A stretch of DNA of 64,000 nucleotides from Desulfomonile tiedjei (GCA_016218715.1 JACRDG010000099.1:21880-85879), one strand, 5' to 3'; shown: positions 1 through 8,598, numbered from the stretch's first letter. Translations and numbers: made by a program. Notes: a model not told the origin generated them from the letters alone.

Positions 1-200
1 GTGCCGCGATTGAAGAGAAAGGCTGGAAAGTGGAACTGGGCGAAATCACGATGATTCCCCAGAACACTATCAAGCTCGAAGGCAAGAAAGCAGAACAGAT
101 GCTCAAGATGATGGATGCTCTCGACGACAATGATGATCTTCAGACCGTCTATGCTAACTTCGATATCTCGGAAGAGGAGATGATGAAAGCCTCCGCGTAA
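1..200 (+). CDS. YebC/PmpR-family regulator, C-terminal fragment
   Basis: An open frame enters from the left edge (first full codon at base 3) and ends at TAA 198-200, giving the last 65 residues. They include [16 protein letters not shown] followed by a [18 protein letters not shown] stretch, the characteristic C-terminal end of the YebC family, DNA-binding regulators or translation factors of about 250 residues. In many bacteria yebC lies just upstream of ruvC, as here: ruvC starts 40 bases downstream. The N-terminal three quarters are outside the window, so completeness cannot be judged. Confidence 0.9.
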   Translation, partial: AAIEEKGWKVELGEITMIPQNTIKLEGKKAEQMLKMMDALDDNDDLQTVYANFDISEEEMMKASA

Positions 201-240
201 CCGCGAGCAGCTCCATCAAACCCGAACGGATGCTTTACTA

Positions 241-726
241 ATGCTGATTGTAGGAGTCGACCCCGGAAGCAACGCCACCGGCTTTGGAATCATAAGAAAA
301 GAAGGCACTCGCTCCGTGCATGTTGCCAGCGGAGTGATCCGTGCTTCCACTGCAGACAGTCATCCAAAGAGGCTGCACCGGATCTATCGCAAGCTGGACG
401 AGGTCCTGCAGCGCCACCAGCCCCAGGTGATGGTGGTGGAATCGCTCTTTCACGGCAACAACAGCCAGAGTCTTATGAAACTCAGTCAGGTGCGCGGCGT
501 GGTGTTGCTCGCCGGCGAAATGCACGGGCTGGATATCTTCGAATATGCTCCGATGGAGATCAAGGCGGGACTGACGGGCTACGGGAGGGCGGAAAAGGAC
601 CAAATGGTCTTCATGGTCGGCCGAATTCTCTGCCTGCCCGATCTGAAATCCCCTGACGAGGCTGACGCACTGGCCATGGCGCTCTATCATTCCCATCGCT
701 GTTTGCCCGAGAGGTGCGCTCTGTGA
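241..726 (+). CDS. ruvC: Crossover junction endodeoxyribonuclease RuvC
   Basis: 161 residues, close to the usual RuvC length. RuvC is the Holliday-junction resolvase that cuts the four-way junction after RuvAB branch migration. The four acidic catalytic residues of the RNase-H-like fold can be placed: D7 in VGVDPG, E67 in VVESLF, and D139/D142 in SPDEADALA. The ATG at 241 directly begins the conserved first strand MLIVGVDPGS, so no earlier start is needed. The stop codon overlaps the next gene by four bases (GTGA), typical of a translationally coupled ruvCA operon following yebC. An antisense ORF of similar length (238-735) is a shadow. Confidence 0.96.
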   Translation: MLIVGVDPGSNATGFGIIRKEGTRSVHVASGVIRASTADSHPKRLHRIYRKLDEVLQRHQPQVMVVESLFHGNNSQSLMKLSQVRGVVLLAGEMHGLDIFEYAPMEIKAGLTGYGRAEKDQMVFMVGRILCLPDLKSPDEADALAMALYHSHRCLPERCAL

Positions 727-1319
727 TTGCCTCACTGCGCGGTAAGGTCATTTTCCGAGGGATCAACCGACTGGTTCTAGAAGCCCAAGGGGTGGGGTAC
801 GACGTTGCGGTGACGCTGACCACCGCGGAATCATTGCCTCCTGACGGAGAGGTCTTCCTGCACGTCCACACCGCCATGAGAGAAAACGCCCTGGAACTGT
901 ACGGATTCATGACGCCGGAAGAGAAGGCGCTCTTTGAATTATTGATCACCGTGGCAGGCGTGGGACCCAGAACTTCTCTGATGGTGCTCTCCAGCATCTC
1001 CCCGGATGGTTTTCGGCAGGCGGTGCTGGATCGAGACATCCGACAATTGACAGCTATACCGGGAATCGGCAAGAAATCCGCGGAGCGCATTATTCTGGAA
1101 CTTCGCGAGAAGATCGAAAAGCTCTCGATGAAAGACGGCTATTCCCTGACCAAGGCCGCTGGCCCTTCACTTCATCAGGACCTGATTTCGTCACTCATCA
1201 ACCTGGGTTACACGCCGCGCTCGGCGGAGGCGGCCGCGAGGCAGGTCCTCGGAGCCGGCGGCCCTGACGTCACCCTTTCCGAAGCCGTGCGCATGGCGCT
1301 AAAGGATCTGGCAAAATAG
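723..1319 (+). CDS. ruvA: Holliday junction DNA helicase subunit RuvA
   Basis: 198 residues. RuvA binds Holliday junctions and recruits the RuvB motor. The ORF track begins at GTG 714, but family members start with a short Met-Ile-x-x-Leu-Arg-Gly strand; GTG 723 gives exactly that (M-I-A-S-L-R-G-K) and overlaps the ruvC stop as GTGA, so I place the start there. Visible parts are the N-terminal OB fold, two helix-hairpin-helix motifs (VAGVGPRTSLMVLSS and AIPGIGKKSAERII) and a C-terminal three-helix domain (LGYTPRSAEAAARQVL) that contacts RuvB. No ruvB follows; the next gene is unrelated, so ruvB must lie elsewhere. Confidence 0.96.
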   Translation: MIASLRGKVIFRGINRLVLEAQGVGYDVAVTLTTAESLPPDGEVFLHVHTAMRENALELYGFMTPEEKALFELLITVAGVGPRTSLMVLSSISPDGFRQAVLDRDIRQLTAIPGIGKKSAERIILELREKIEKLSMKDGYSLTKAAGPSLHQDLISSLINLGYTPRSAEAAARQVLGAGGPDVTLSEAVRMALKDLAK

Positions 1320-1443
1320 TCTTCTGATGCCTATTCGCCGAGAGAGAGGTAACGTTGGGAAACCATCTTGACGGCGATTCTGACGACAATACCCTTCCAA
1401 AGCCGGACTCTCTCGAATCCATTTTTTTGAAGGAGGTCGTAAC

Positions 1444-2784
1444 ATGAGGTTTGTCATCATCGGAGGCGACGCAGCGGGGATGAGCGCCGCATCTCGGGCC
1501 AAGCGCAATGACCCGGATTTGGAAGTGGTGGTGTTGGAACGATCCAAGGATGTGTCGTATTCCGCATGTGGCATGCCGTACAATATTGCAGATCCGGGCC
1601 GTGACATGGACGATCTTGTCGTTCGTCATGCGGAGGTTTTCAGGGACAAACAAGGGATTGACATGCGTCTGGGGCATACGGCCGAACGGATCGACCGGGG
1701 GAATAAGAAAGTCGTGGGACGGCTGGCTGAGGGCGGAAGCTTCGATCTCCCGTACGACAGGTTGCTCATAGCCACCGGAGCCAACCCGGTGGTGCCGGAT
1801 GTTCCTGGTAAAGACCTCGACGGAGTGCTCGTCCTCAAATCGCTCGCAGATGGACGCAAGCTGAAGAATTACCTCGCGAACCATCACGTCAGCAACGCGT
1901 TGATCGTCGGAATGGGCTACATAGGGATGGAAATGGCCGAAGCCTTCCACGAACGCAAAGTAGCGGTGGAGATGTGCGACATCCTACCCAGGCCTCTCCC
2001 CTGGATGCCGGAGGAAATGGCCGAGGCAGTCCGCCGGGAACTCGAAGACAAGGGCGTTCAACTCCACTTCGGCGCGCGGGTGACGAGCATCGAACCGCAA
2101 GGCGACCGCAAGGTCGTACGGATGGGTGACCGCGAGGCGGTGGTCGACGTGGTGCTCATGGCTGTCGGGGTCGCTCCGGCATCGGGGCTGGCAGCGGACG
2201 CGGGGCTGGCCCTCGGACCGTCCAAATCGATCGCGGTGGACCGATCGCTCCGCACGACGGACCCGGACATATTTGCCGCGGGCGATTGCGCCGATGCGTT
2301 TCATGTCGTGACGGACCAGAGGGTCTGGATTCCCCTGGCGCTCAGAGCAAACCGGGCCGGTTGGGCCGTCGGAGACAACGTAACGGGAAAGAGCGTCGAA
2401 CTGGACGGCGTTGCCGGAAGTGCGGTCTTCAAGGTCCTCGATCTCGAGGTGGCTCGCTCGGGTTTGAGTGAAGCGGAAGCCACGGATGCGGGATTCGAAC
2501 CCGTCTCCACGACGATCCGCTCCCGATCGAGGGCGCACGGTCACCCGGGAAATCAGACGATTTACGTGCACCTTGTGGCGGACAAAAGAAATGGTAAACT
2601 GCTTGGAGGGAGCATGGTCGGCAAGGAAGGCGCGGCCCATAGAATTGATGCTGTTGCCGTGGCTCTGCACGCCGGCATGACAGTGCGGGAGTTCTTCCAG
2701 TGCGATTTGGCGTACGCACCGCCGTTCTCGCCGGTATGGGACCCGCTGCTCACCGGAGCAAACCAGCTCCTGAAACGACTGTGA
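1444..2784 (+). CDS. FAD-dependent pyridine nucleotide-disulfide oxidoreductase, CoA-disulfide reductase/NADH oxidase type
   Basis: 446 residues, the usual length of the single-cysteine branch (CoA-disulfide reductase, Nox, NADH-dependent persulfide reductase) of the flavoprotein disulfide reductases. The N-terminal FAD motif is IIGGDAAGMSAASRAKR; the redox cysteine is C42 in SYSACGMPYNI, the single-Cys signature of this branch. An NAD(P)H-binding GMGYIGMEMAEA motif lies near residue 155, and a second FAD contact TTDPDIFAAGDCAD near 270. There is no C-terminal rhodanese or SirA domain. The start has a strong ribosome site (aaggaggtcgtaac-ATG). Role by family: reducing CoA disulfide, persulfide or O2 with NAD(P)H in the cytoplasm. 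The physiological substrate cannot be read from sequence. Confidence 0.85.
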   Translation: MRFVIIGGDAAGMSAASRAKRNDPDLEVVVLERSKDVSYSACGMPYNIADPGRDMDDLVVRHAEVFRDKQGIDMRLGHTAERIDRGNKKVVGRLAEGGSFDLPYDRLLIATGANPVVPDVPGKDLDGVLVLKSLADGRKLKNYLANHHVSNALIVGMGYIGMEMAEAFHERKVAVEMCDILPRPLPWMPEEMAEAVRRELEDKGVQLHFGARVTSIEPQGDRKVVRMGDREAVVDVVLMAVGVAPASGLAADAGLALGPSKSIAVDRSLRTTDPDIFAAGDCADAFHVVTDQRVWIPLALRANRAGWAVGDNVTGKSVELDGVAGSAVFKVLDLEVARSGLSEAEATDAGFEPVSTTIRSRSRAHGHPGNQTIYVHLVADKRNGKLLGGSMVGKEGAAHRIDAVAVALHAGMTVREFFQCDLAYAPPFSPVWDPLLTGANQLLKRL

Positions 2785-2898
2785 AGACTGATTGCCGACA
2801 GGCAACCGTTTGCCGCGACAAACCCGATCCGCAGGAGATGAGGCGAGGGAGGGCTTGCCGGGAAAATCTGTTCCAGCCGGCCCGAACACCCGGCAGGT

Positions 2899-3705
2899 GT
2901 GCGAGAAATGGCTGACCCACATAGGGAACGCAAGTCTTCGCGAGACCGGCGCTACCGGGTCGTCTCTCCTTTTTTCGGGCTGTTGCCATTGGACTTTCTC
3001 GTGACCGGAGAAGAGCATCCGTGTCCGTACCTCCCCTCCCTTCAGGCCAGAGAAGAACTCTTCGCGGCCGCGGATCTCCACGCGGAGCTGTACCACGACC
3101 TCATGGACCTTGGCTTCCGCAGGGCAGGAACGATTTTCTATCGGCCCGTTTGCCGTAGCTGCGCGGAATGTCGGCCGCTCAGAGTCCCAGTCTCGGAATT
3201 CAGGCCGACCAAATCCCAGCGGCGTGTCCTCGCGAAAAACCAGGATACGGAAGTCGTTGTGAGGGCTCCCCGGTTCACGCAGGAGAAATTCAGAATCTAC
3301 TCCGACTATCTGAGGACACACCACGGTAGCGCGGAAGCGACGACACCGGAGGAGTTCCAGCGCTCGTTGTACACATCGCCGGTGGCTACGTTGGAGTTCG
3401 AGTATCGCATCCGAGGGCGCCTCGTGGCCGCGTCGATCGCGGACGTGTCGTCGAGGTCGCTCTCCAGTGTGTACGTGTATTACGACGTCGGTGTCGATTC
3501 CAGGAGCATGGGAACGTTTTCCGCAATGAGAGAGATCCTCTTCTGCGCGGAGCACGGCATTCCTTTCTACTATCTCGGGTTCCACGTGGCCGACTGTCCG
3601 GCCATGAGCTATAAAGCACGCTTCAGACCCAATGAAATCCTCTCGCCGGATCTCAACTGGATTCGGCAGTCGCTCCCCGCTCGCCCTCCGGCAGTCTCCG
3701 CTTGA
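2899..3705 (+). CDS. bpt: Bacterial aminoacyl-tRNA-protein transferase (leucyl/arginyl type, Bpt/Ate1 family)
   Basis: 268 residues. The family transfers Leu from tRNA to proteins with N-terminal Asp or Glu, creating a bacterial N-degron that ClpS-ClpAP recognises. Typical elements are present: HPCPYLPSLQ near the N-terminus, the cysteine-rich RPVCRSCAECRPLRVPV, and the C-terminal GNAT-like YYLGFHVADCPAMSYKARF block. Compared with family members it carries a short extra N-terminus (MREMADPHRERKSSRDRR), so a start slightly downstream is possible. The next gene, a ClpX-like unfoldase, starts 129 bases downstream on the same strand, which suggests that tagging and unfolding may be linked here. 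Confidence 0.88.
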   Translation: MREMADPHRERKSSRDRRYRVVSPFFGLLPLDFLVTGEEHPCPYLPSLQAREELFAAADLHAELYHDLMDLGFRRAGTIFYRPVCRSCAECRPLRVPVSEFRPTKSQRRVLAKNQDTEVVVRAPRFTQEKFRIYSDYLRTHHGSAEATTPEEFQRSLYTSPVATLEFEYRIRGRLVAASIADVSSRSLSSVYVYYDVGVDSRSMGTFSAMREILFCAEHGIPFYYLGFHVADCPAMSYKARFRPNEILSPDLNWIRQSLPARPPAVSA

Positions 3706-3834
3706 TATCACTTTACTCGCCGAAACCTATGAAGGACCGGGATTGACGCAGACCGGCGGAGGACTTATATTTGTTTTCGAGACAAGTGATCCAGTGCAGA
3801 GTTGTCGCACGTGGAGAGGGAAAGGCTGATAGCC

Positions 3835-5628
3835 ATGCAAGAAGATGATACCACCAAGGCCACCAATCTCCCGGATCCCAAAGAGATCGAGAGAGAGATA
3901 AACGAGTTCCTGGCCAACAAGTACGGAAACAGGATCAGGGTCATGGGAACCCAGATCGGCCCGTGGCCCGGAACCGAGGAATCAGGAACGGGTGAGACGG
4001 TTCTCGGCGACCGGACTACGTCGTCGATCCGCTTCGCTATGAAGCCTGCGGAATTGCACGAGTATCTGGACCGTTTCGTCATTCGCCAGGATTCAGCCAA
4101 GGAGATTCTCGCCACCAAGATATGTACCCATTTCAATCGCATTCGCCACTACCAGCAGAAGGGTGAGCCAGATGAGCGCGAAGGGATCGGAAGGATCAAG
4201 AGCAACATCATCCTCATCGGCCCTACCGGAGTCGGCAAGACGTATTTGATCAAACTGATCGCCAAGAAGATCGGCGTCCCCTTTGTCAAGGGAGATGCGA
4301 CGAAATTCAGTGAGACCGGATACGTGGGTGGCGATGTGGAAGATCTGGTCCGAGATCTGGTGCAAGCTGCTGACGGAGACATAGATCAAGCGAAGTACGG
4401 AATCATTTACATCGACGAAATCGATAAGATCGCGTCATCCGGAAACATCATCGGCCTCGATGTCTCCCGCACGGGAGTCCAGCGGAACCTCCTCAAACCC
4501 ATGGAGGAAACCGAGGTAGATTTGAAGGTGGCTCACGATCCGGTTTCCCTGATGGAGGCTGCTGCCCACTTCCAGAAAACCGGGAAGAGATTGAAACGAA
4601 CTATCAATACCCGTGACATACTCTTTATCGTTTCGGGTGCGTTCGACGGACTCGACGAAATCATATCCAAGAGGATTTCCCGGAAAGGGCTCGGGTTCGA
4701 GGCCGTCCTGAAACAAAAGGAATATCGCAGTGATGTGCTTCGGGAGGTGAAGTCCGAGGATCTGATCGAGTTCGGGTTCGAATCCGAATTCGTCGGCCGC
4801 CTGCCGGTCATTGCAGTACTTGATGATCTTGACGTTGACGACCTGTACAAGATCTTGAAAAACGAGTACTCTTCCGTGGTGACCGCCAAGAAACAGGACT
4901 TCAAATCGTACGGCATAGACATTCGCTTTACCAACGAGGCGCTCAGGAGGATCGCCGAACAGGCCAGCCTCGAAAAGACCGGGGCACGTGCGCTGGTGAG
5001 CTGTATGGAGCGGCTTCTCGTCAGCTTCGAGCGGGTGCTCCCATCCTCGGAAGTGAACCGATTCACCGTCACTGATGAACTGGTGGAGAACCCGAGAGGT
5101 TATCTCCAGGAAATGCTTGCAGATGAAAACCATCCGGCCCGCGGCTCGATCTTTGACGCTGTCGACACCGCCGAGAGGGTGGAGCGGTTGGCGGAACTCG
5201 ATGCACGGTGCGGCGAGTTCCGGAAGCACTACGGAGACGTCCTCTGCGGAGCCGCGCTCGAAGCCGTCGTCGATGCCGCTATCAAGGAAGGGGTCTCCTC
5301 GGAGACCATGTACCAGAAATACCTCAAGCTTCAGAACGAGGTGCACGCTTTTGAGGAAGAGTTCTTCCGCCTTTACGGCTTGAAGATCCGATTCTCAATG
5401 GACGCCCTCCACGAGTTGGTCCGGTTGGTGCTCACCGGCTCCGAAGAGGCGCTCATTGTGTGCAGAAAGATCTTTCAGAACTACCACCATGGGCTGAAAC
5501 TCGTCATGGAACGCTCGGGCGACAAGGAATTTACCATTCCGAAAGAGGCCGTCAAGAATCCCGAACGATTCCTGAACGACATGATTCAGAAGACGTACAG
5601 CCACCCTGACGCAGAAGCCGCGAGCTGA
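3835..5628 (+). CDS. ClpX-like AAA+ unfoldase without zinc-binding domain and with duplicated C-terminal lid domain
   Basis: The ORF track starts at TTG 3802; ATG 3835, preceded by gagagggaaagg, is a better start (597 residues). Residues 70-105 match the ClpX pre-AAA helix (AELHEYLDRFVIRQDSAKE). Walker A is GPTGVGKT (129-136), the pore loop GYVG (162-165), Walker B IIYIDEID (190-197), and sensor 2 KTGARA (R385). GLGF (285-288) sits where ClpX has its ClpP-docking IGF loop. The Cys4 zinc domain of ClpX is absent, replaced by about 65 unrelated residues. After the first lid (about 358-428) there is a helical linker and a second lid-like copy (about 513-584: LYGLKIRFSMDALHEL...FLNDMI), in which the sensor-2 GAR has become GSEEA. 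Likely an ATP-driven unfoldase paralogous to ClpX. Confidence 0.85.
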   Translation: MQEDDTTKATNLPDPKEIEREINEFLANKYGNRIRVMGTQIGPWPGTEESGTGETVLGDRTTSSIRFAMKPAELHEYLDRFVIRQDSAKEILATKICTHFNRIRHYQQKGEPDEREGIGRIKSNIILIGPTGVGKTYLIKLIAKKIGVPFVKGDATKFSETGYVGGDVEDLVRDLVQAADGDIDQAKYGIIYIDEIDKIASSGNIIGLDVSRTGVQRNLLKPMEETEVDLKVAHDPVSLMEAAAHFQKTGKRLKRTINTRDILFIVSGAFDGLDEIISKRISRKGLGFEAVLKQKEYRSDVLREVKSEDLIEFGFESEFVGRLPVIAVLDDLDVDDLYKILKNEYSSVVTAKKQDFKSYGIDIRFTNEALRRIAEQASLEKTGARALVSCMERLLVSFERVLPSSEVNRFTVTDELVENPRGYLQEMLADENHPARGSIFDAVDTAERVERLAELDARCGEFRKHYGDVLCGAALEAVVDAAIKEGVSSETMYQKYLKLQNEVHAFEEEFFRLYGLKIRFSMDALHELVRLVLTGSEEALIVCRKIFQNYHHGLKLVMERSGDKEFTIPKEAVKNPERFLNDMIQKTYSHPDAEAAS

Positions 5629-5673
5629 TCCCAGCCAACCGACTTCTGCCCCTGACCCTCGCCTGACATCAAC

Positions 5674-5712
5674 GGCTCCTCTTCTCTCTCCCGAAGGAGA
5701 GGGAAGGGGAGC
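5674..5712 (+). terminator. Hairpin downstream of the ClpX-like gene
   Basis: ggctcctcttctctctcc-cgaa-ggagagggaaggggagcc folds as a long stem with a small internal mismatch and a CGAA loop, 45 bases after the stop. No T-run follows, so it may act as a 3'-end-stabilising structure or weak terminator. Confidence 0.4.
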
Positions 5713-5916
5713 CTGCCATTGTCACCTGCATACATGATTGCGCTGGCAAACGAGGAATCCCGATGCCCTCAGGTTACACCCTGGGCCAGAGGGAGAGAAA
5801 GATCGCGGGCAAGATGCCGCCGTAGCGGAGGAGACCAGCCAGGAGAAGCCCTTGGTAGGCTCCTCGAATATTACCGGTTATAAAGCGAATGGTATGGGTG
5901 AGATATCGTATTCCCA

Positions 5917-5950
5917 ACAAAAAGAGGCCCGTCTCTCGCGACGGACCCCT
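5917..5950 (-). terminator. Rho-independent terminator of the Gln/Pro-rich gene
   Basis: Read on the minus strand, ggtccgtc-gcgaga-gacgggcc forms an 8-pair stem (with G-U pairs) followed by TCTTTTTG. It lies 30 bases beyond the stop of the minus-strand gene 5979-7394. The remainder of the 5629-5978 gap shows no convincing gene. Confidence 0.65.
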
Positions 5951-5978
5951 TCACATCTTCAAGTCTGAATCAGATCGC

Positions 5979-7394
5979 CTATGGCTCGCCTATGCTGCTC
6001 CTGCCTCTCCCCTGGTCCATGAGTGCTCGCGGAGACGGACCAACGTTGCCCGGAGAAGAGAAGATCTCTTTCAGCGTATTCCAGAATCCTCCGCCACTCT
6101 CTCCTTCTTGTTGCTGAGGCTGTTGGACCTGGAGCGGTGTCGACTGGCCCGGCTGGGTCTGTTGCGGAATGATGAGAGGCGGCCGCTGCTGACCCTGTTG
6201 CTGCGGGTATGCGCCTTGAGGCTGCATGTACGGCTGCTGTGCCTGACCGGCGGGCTGGGGGTACTGCTGCGGCTGGCCGGGGCCCTGGACCGGATATCCG
6301 CCACCCTGGCCGCTTTCCCGCGATACGCCCAAAAGTTCATAGTAGCGTGCCTGAGCGTCCTTGAGTCTTTCGTAGGCCTCGGCTGTGGCCTTCTGCTGGT
6401 ATTCCTTCTGAAGCTCCTGCTGCCGGGCCTCCTGTTCCATCATCTTCTGCTGGGCTCCCGTCATTGCTTGCTGGGCCTGTTGTAGCTCCTGGAGAGCGGC
6501 TTGCTGTTGCGCTGCGAGGCCTGCTGCTCTCTGCCGGGCCACTGCGCGTTCGTACGCCTTCTCTTGCGCCTGGCGTACTTCAGGATCCTGGCTGTAAGCC
6601 GGCTGGCCCTGAGCAGCCTGAGCCGCCTGGGGAGCTTGGCCGTAACCCTGCGGATAGTTCGCGTACTGACCTGCCGGATAAGCTCCAGCTTGCTGCTGTT
6701 GCGGGTAAGCCTGCGGCTGATACCCAGGTTGCTGATACCCCTGAGGGCTGGGCTGCTGGTAAGCCTGCGGCTGCTGGTAAGCTTGCGGCTGCTGGTAAGC
6801 CTGGGGCTGCTGATAAGCTTGCTGCTGCTGGTAATCCGCGGCTTTTTGCTTTGCGCTCAATCGCCGTTTCTTCTTGGGCGTGGGCTGCTGGGGCTGTTCC
6901 ATCTGTTGCGGAACTCCGCCCTGTGCATAACCGGCAGGAGCCTGGGGCTGCTGATACTGTTGCTGATACTGTTGTGGGGAAGCTTGCTGATATTGCTGTT
7001 GATAGGGCTGCTGATACGGTTGCTGATACCCCTGGGGCGCCTGTTGAGCCCCGTAATCGTACATGCTCCCGGCCTGAGTCGCCGCGGCTTCGGGAGAGGT
7101 GGCAGCGCTGGAGCCCGAGGCCGGATAATAGCTCGTGACCGGGGCTGATCCGGGGTAGTTCCCGGTTATGGAGTAGTAACCGCCTTCCCGCTGAAGATTG
7201 TCGAGGTAGTTGTGCCAATACGGATAGTACACGGGCGGCTGACTTGGATCGAAGCTACCGGAGGGGGTTTGCATGAAGGTGGAAGAGTCGCCCCCGTAAT
7301 ATCCTGGCCCGCCCGCTCCCTGGCCCAGGGCAGGCACGACCGAGAGCAGCAGGCTCAAGATAGCGCCCGTAAGGAGCATCCATTTTTTTCCCAT
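5979..7394 (-). CDS. Exported glutamine/proline/tyrosine-rich repeat protein
   Basis: The ORF opens at 7472, but the ATG at 7394 has an aaaggaga ribosome site and begins a clear Sec signal peptide (MGKKWMLLTGAILSLLLSVVPALGQ), giving 471 residues. The mature protein is low complexity: QQPYQQPYQQQYQQ runs and tandem units of the PQAYQQ type (a 15-base DNA repeat around 6750-6830), a basic stretch TPKKKRRLSAKQK, then an Ala/Gln/Glu heptad-like region (about 280-360) likely to be coiled coil, and a Gln/Pro-rich tail. No catalytic domain is visible. Length may vary between strains because of the tandem repeats. Probably an extracytoplasmic structural or adhesive protein; function unknown. Confidence 0.7.
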   Translation of the reverse strand: MGKKWMLLTGAILSLLLSVVPALGQGAGGPGYYGGDSSTFMQTPSGSFDPSQPPVYYPYWHNYLDNLQREGGYYSITGNYPGSAPVTSYYPASGSSAATSPEAAATQAGSMYDYGAQQAPQGYQQPYQQPYQQQYQQASPQQYQQQYQQPQAPAGYAQGGVPQQMEQPQQPTPKKKRRLSAKQKAADYQQQQAYQQPQAYQQPQAYQQPQAYQQPSPQGYQQPGYQPQAYPQQQQAGAYPAGQYANYPQGYGQAPQAAQAAQGQPAYSQDPEVRQAQEKAYERAVARQRAAGLAAQQQAALQELQQAQQAMTGAQQKMMEQEARQQELQKEYQQKATAEAYERLKDAQARYYELLGVSRESGQGGGYPVQGPGQPQQYPQPAGQAQQPYMQPQGAYPQQQGQQRPPLIIPQQTQPGQSTPLQVQQPQQQEGESGGGFWNTLKEIFSSPGNVGPSPRALMDQGRGRSSIGEP

Positions 7395-7624
7395 CACTAT
7401 TCTCCTTTCGGCGAATGCAGTCCGGTAGGGGTTCCGAAGCCATGCAATCCCGAGGCAATCACCTTTGAACAAACCCGCGAAATCACGCGAACCAACCAGA
7501 GTAACACAGGTATATTATACCTTCTTTGGCCAAAAAAGCAAAGCCCAAAAAGCCGGTTCCAGCCGAAATTATACAATGTCAGATACATACGAAAGGCTCA
7601 ACCGTTGGAGGCGAGCATAGCCGG

Positions 7625-7885
7625 CTACTTCACTATTTTCAGACGGGTTTTCGATTTCTTCGGTGGCTCGGGAGGCCTGGAGCCCTTCACCTTTTCGTTG
7701 AATATCTTATTTTTCACACGTACGGAATTGATCATGAAATACACCACGGTCGCCCGTTCCCAGTCGCGAGTGGGAGAGAACTCTGACACCTTCTTCAAGT
7801 ATTTCTCCTGCAACTGTACCAGCGAAGCCTCATCCAGATCGAGGACGCGATCGGCCAGCCCCAGTAGTACTTCCTCAATTCCCAC
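7625..7885 (-). CDS. Small hypothetical protein (86 aa)
   Basis: GTG start at 7885 with a GAGGG ribosome site about five bases upstream; ends with a basic tail EPPKKSKTRLKIVK. The sequence (MGIEEVLLGLADRVLDLDEASLVQLQEKYLKK...) is charged, helical-looking and has no cysteine, signal peptide or membrane segment. It contains RDWERATVVYFMINSVRVKNKIFNEK. I do not recognise the family. The overlapping plus-strand ORF 7212-7919 runs antisense through the signal-peptide region of the neighbouring gene and looks non-coding. The 230 bases between this gene and 7394 hold nothing I can identify. Confidence 0.55.
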   Translation of the reverse strand: MGIEEVLLGLADRVLDLDEASLVQLQEKYLKKVSEFSPTRDWERATVVYFMINSVRVKNKIFNEKVKGSRPPEPPKKSKTRLKIVK

Positions 7886-8070
7886 TGTACCCTCGCAACG
7901 CTATTTCCACTCAGCTTAGGGCTTTTGCTTTCCCAGGTCAAGGGTCGAATGCTGCCCGGGCTCATTCGCCGGCGACTGGCGCGAGATTACCTTGAAAAGA
8001 AGCCATGACGGAGAGCCTTAACTCCCGCGGAGCGTTGGTGTAAAGGAGACGGATCGTCCCCAGGCTCACT

Positions 8071-8595
8071 TCAGCAAGCCGCAGAGGACTTGGCCGCTTT
8101 CACCCCAGCGTCCATTGCCCGCAGATTCATGGTTCGGACCTGTTCTCGCGGATCGCCCGCGAGCCTGGACCGGAGTTCTTCCACGGAGATGGGAAAACCT
8201 CCCACCATCGTGGCGAAGGCGAGGAGAACCACGTTCTCCAATTGCGTACGGCCCAAATCACGGGCGAGGCCGGCTGCATCGCAACGGAACACACGCGGCT
8301 CCGCCGGCAACGGCGAATTCTCCACGAGAATGCCGTCCGGTGTCAAGTAATGGGCGTTGTTTGGGGTCTCGGCCGATTCCAGCGAAACGAGAAAACCCGC
8401 CTGGCCCGGTCTTACCAGGGGCGAATAAAAGGGGCCGATTCTCACGTGACTATTGATCGAACCGCCGCGGACCGCCATTCCGTGAGTTTCCGAGGTAATG
8501 ACGCGGAGCCCTTTGCTCGTGGCTATCTCGCCGATGAGTTTGGTCAGGAACACGATTCCCTGGCCGCCTCTGCCGCACAAAATCAGTTCCACCAT
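8071..8595 (-). CDS. iorB: Indolepyruvate:ferredoxin oxidoreductase, beta subunit
   Basis: 174 residues matching the gamma-type domain of 2-oxoacid:ferredoxin oxidoreductases: LCGRGGQGIVFLTKLIGEIA at the N-terminus, the SETHGMAVRGGSINSHVRIG block, and a C-terminal helical part. With IorA it oxidatively decarboxylates aryl pyruvates (from Trp, Phe, Tyr) to aryl-acetyl-CoA while reducing ferredoxin, in the cytoplasm; the reverse reaction is also possible in syntrophs. Its ATG lies three bases after the iorA stop, so the two are co-translated. Confidence 0.9.
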   Translation of the reverse strand: MVELILCGRGGQGIVFLTKLIGEIATSKGLRVITSETHGMAVRGGSINSHVRIGPFYSPLVRPGQAGFLVSLESAETPNNAHYLTPDGILVENSPLPAEPRVFRCDAAGLARDLGRTQLENVVLLAFATMVGGFPISVEELRSRLAGDPREQVRTMNLRAMDAGVKAAKSSAAC

Positions 8596-8598
8596 GGA

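Noticed and set aside
2485-2520. Antisense tRNA T-arm-like string (gggattcgaacccgtc)
   Set aside because: It lies inside the conserved flavoprotein coding frame (GFEPVS) and no acceptor stem, D-arm or anticodon arm can be built around it.
1984-3711. 575-codon minus-strand ORF
   Set aside because: Shadow of the flavoprotein and bpt genes; composition is Arg/His-rich with no family features.
6740-6830. CRISPR-like array
   Set aside because: The 15-base units are contiguous codon repeats for PQAYQQ within a coding sequence, without spacers.
7212-7919. 235-codon plus-strand ORF
   Set aside because: Antisense to the signal peptide of the Gln-rich protein and to the small minus-strand gene; no ribosome site and no recognisable sequence.
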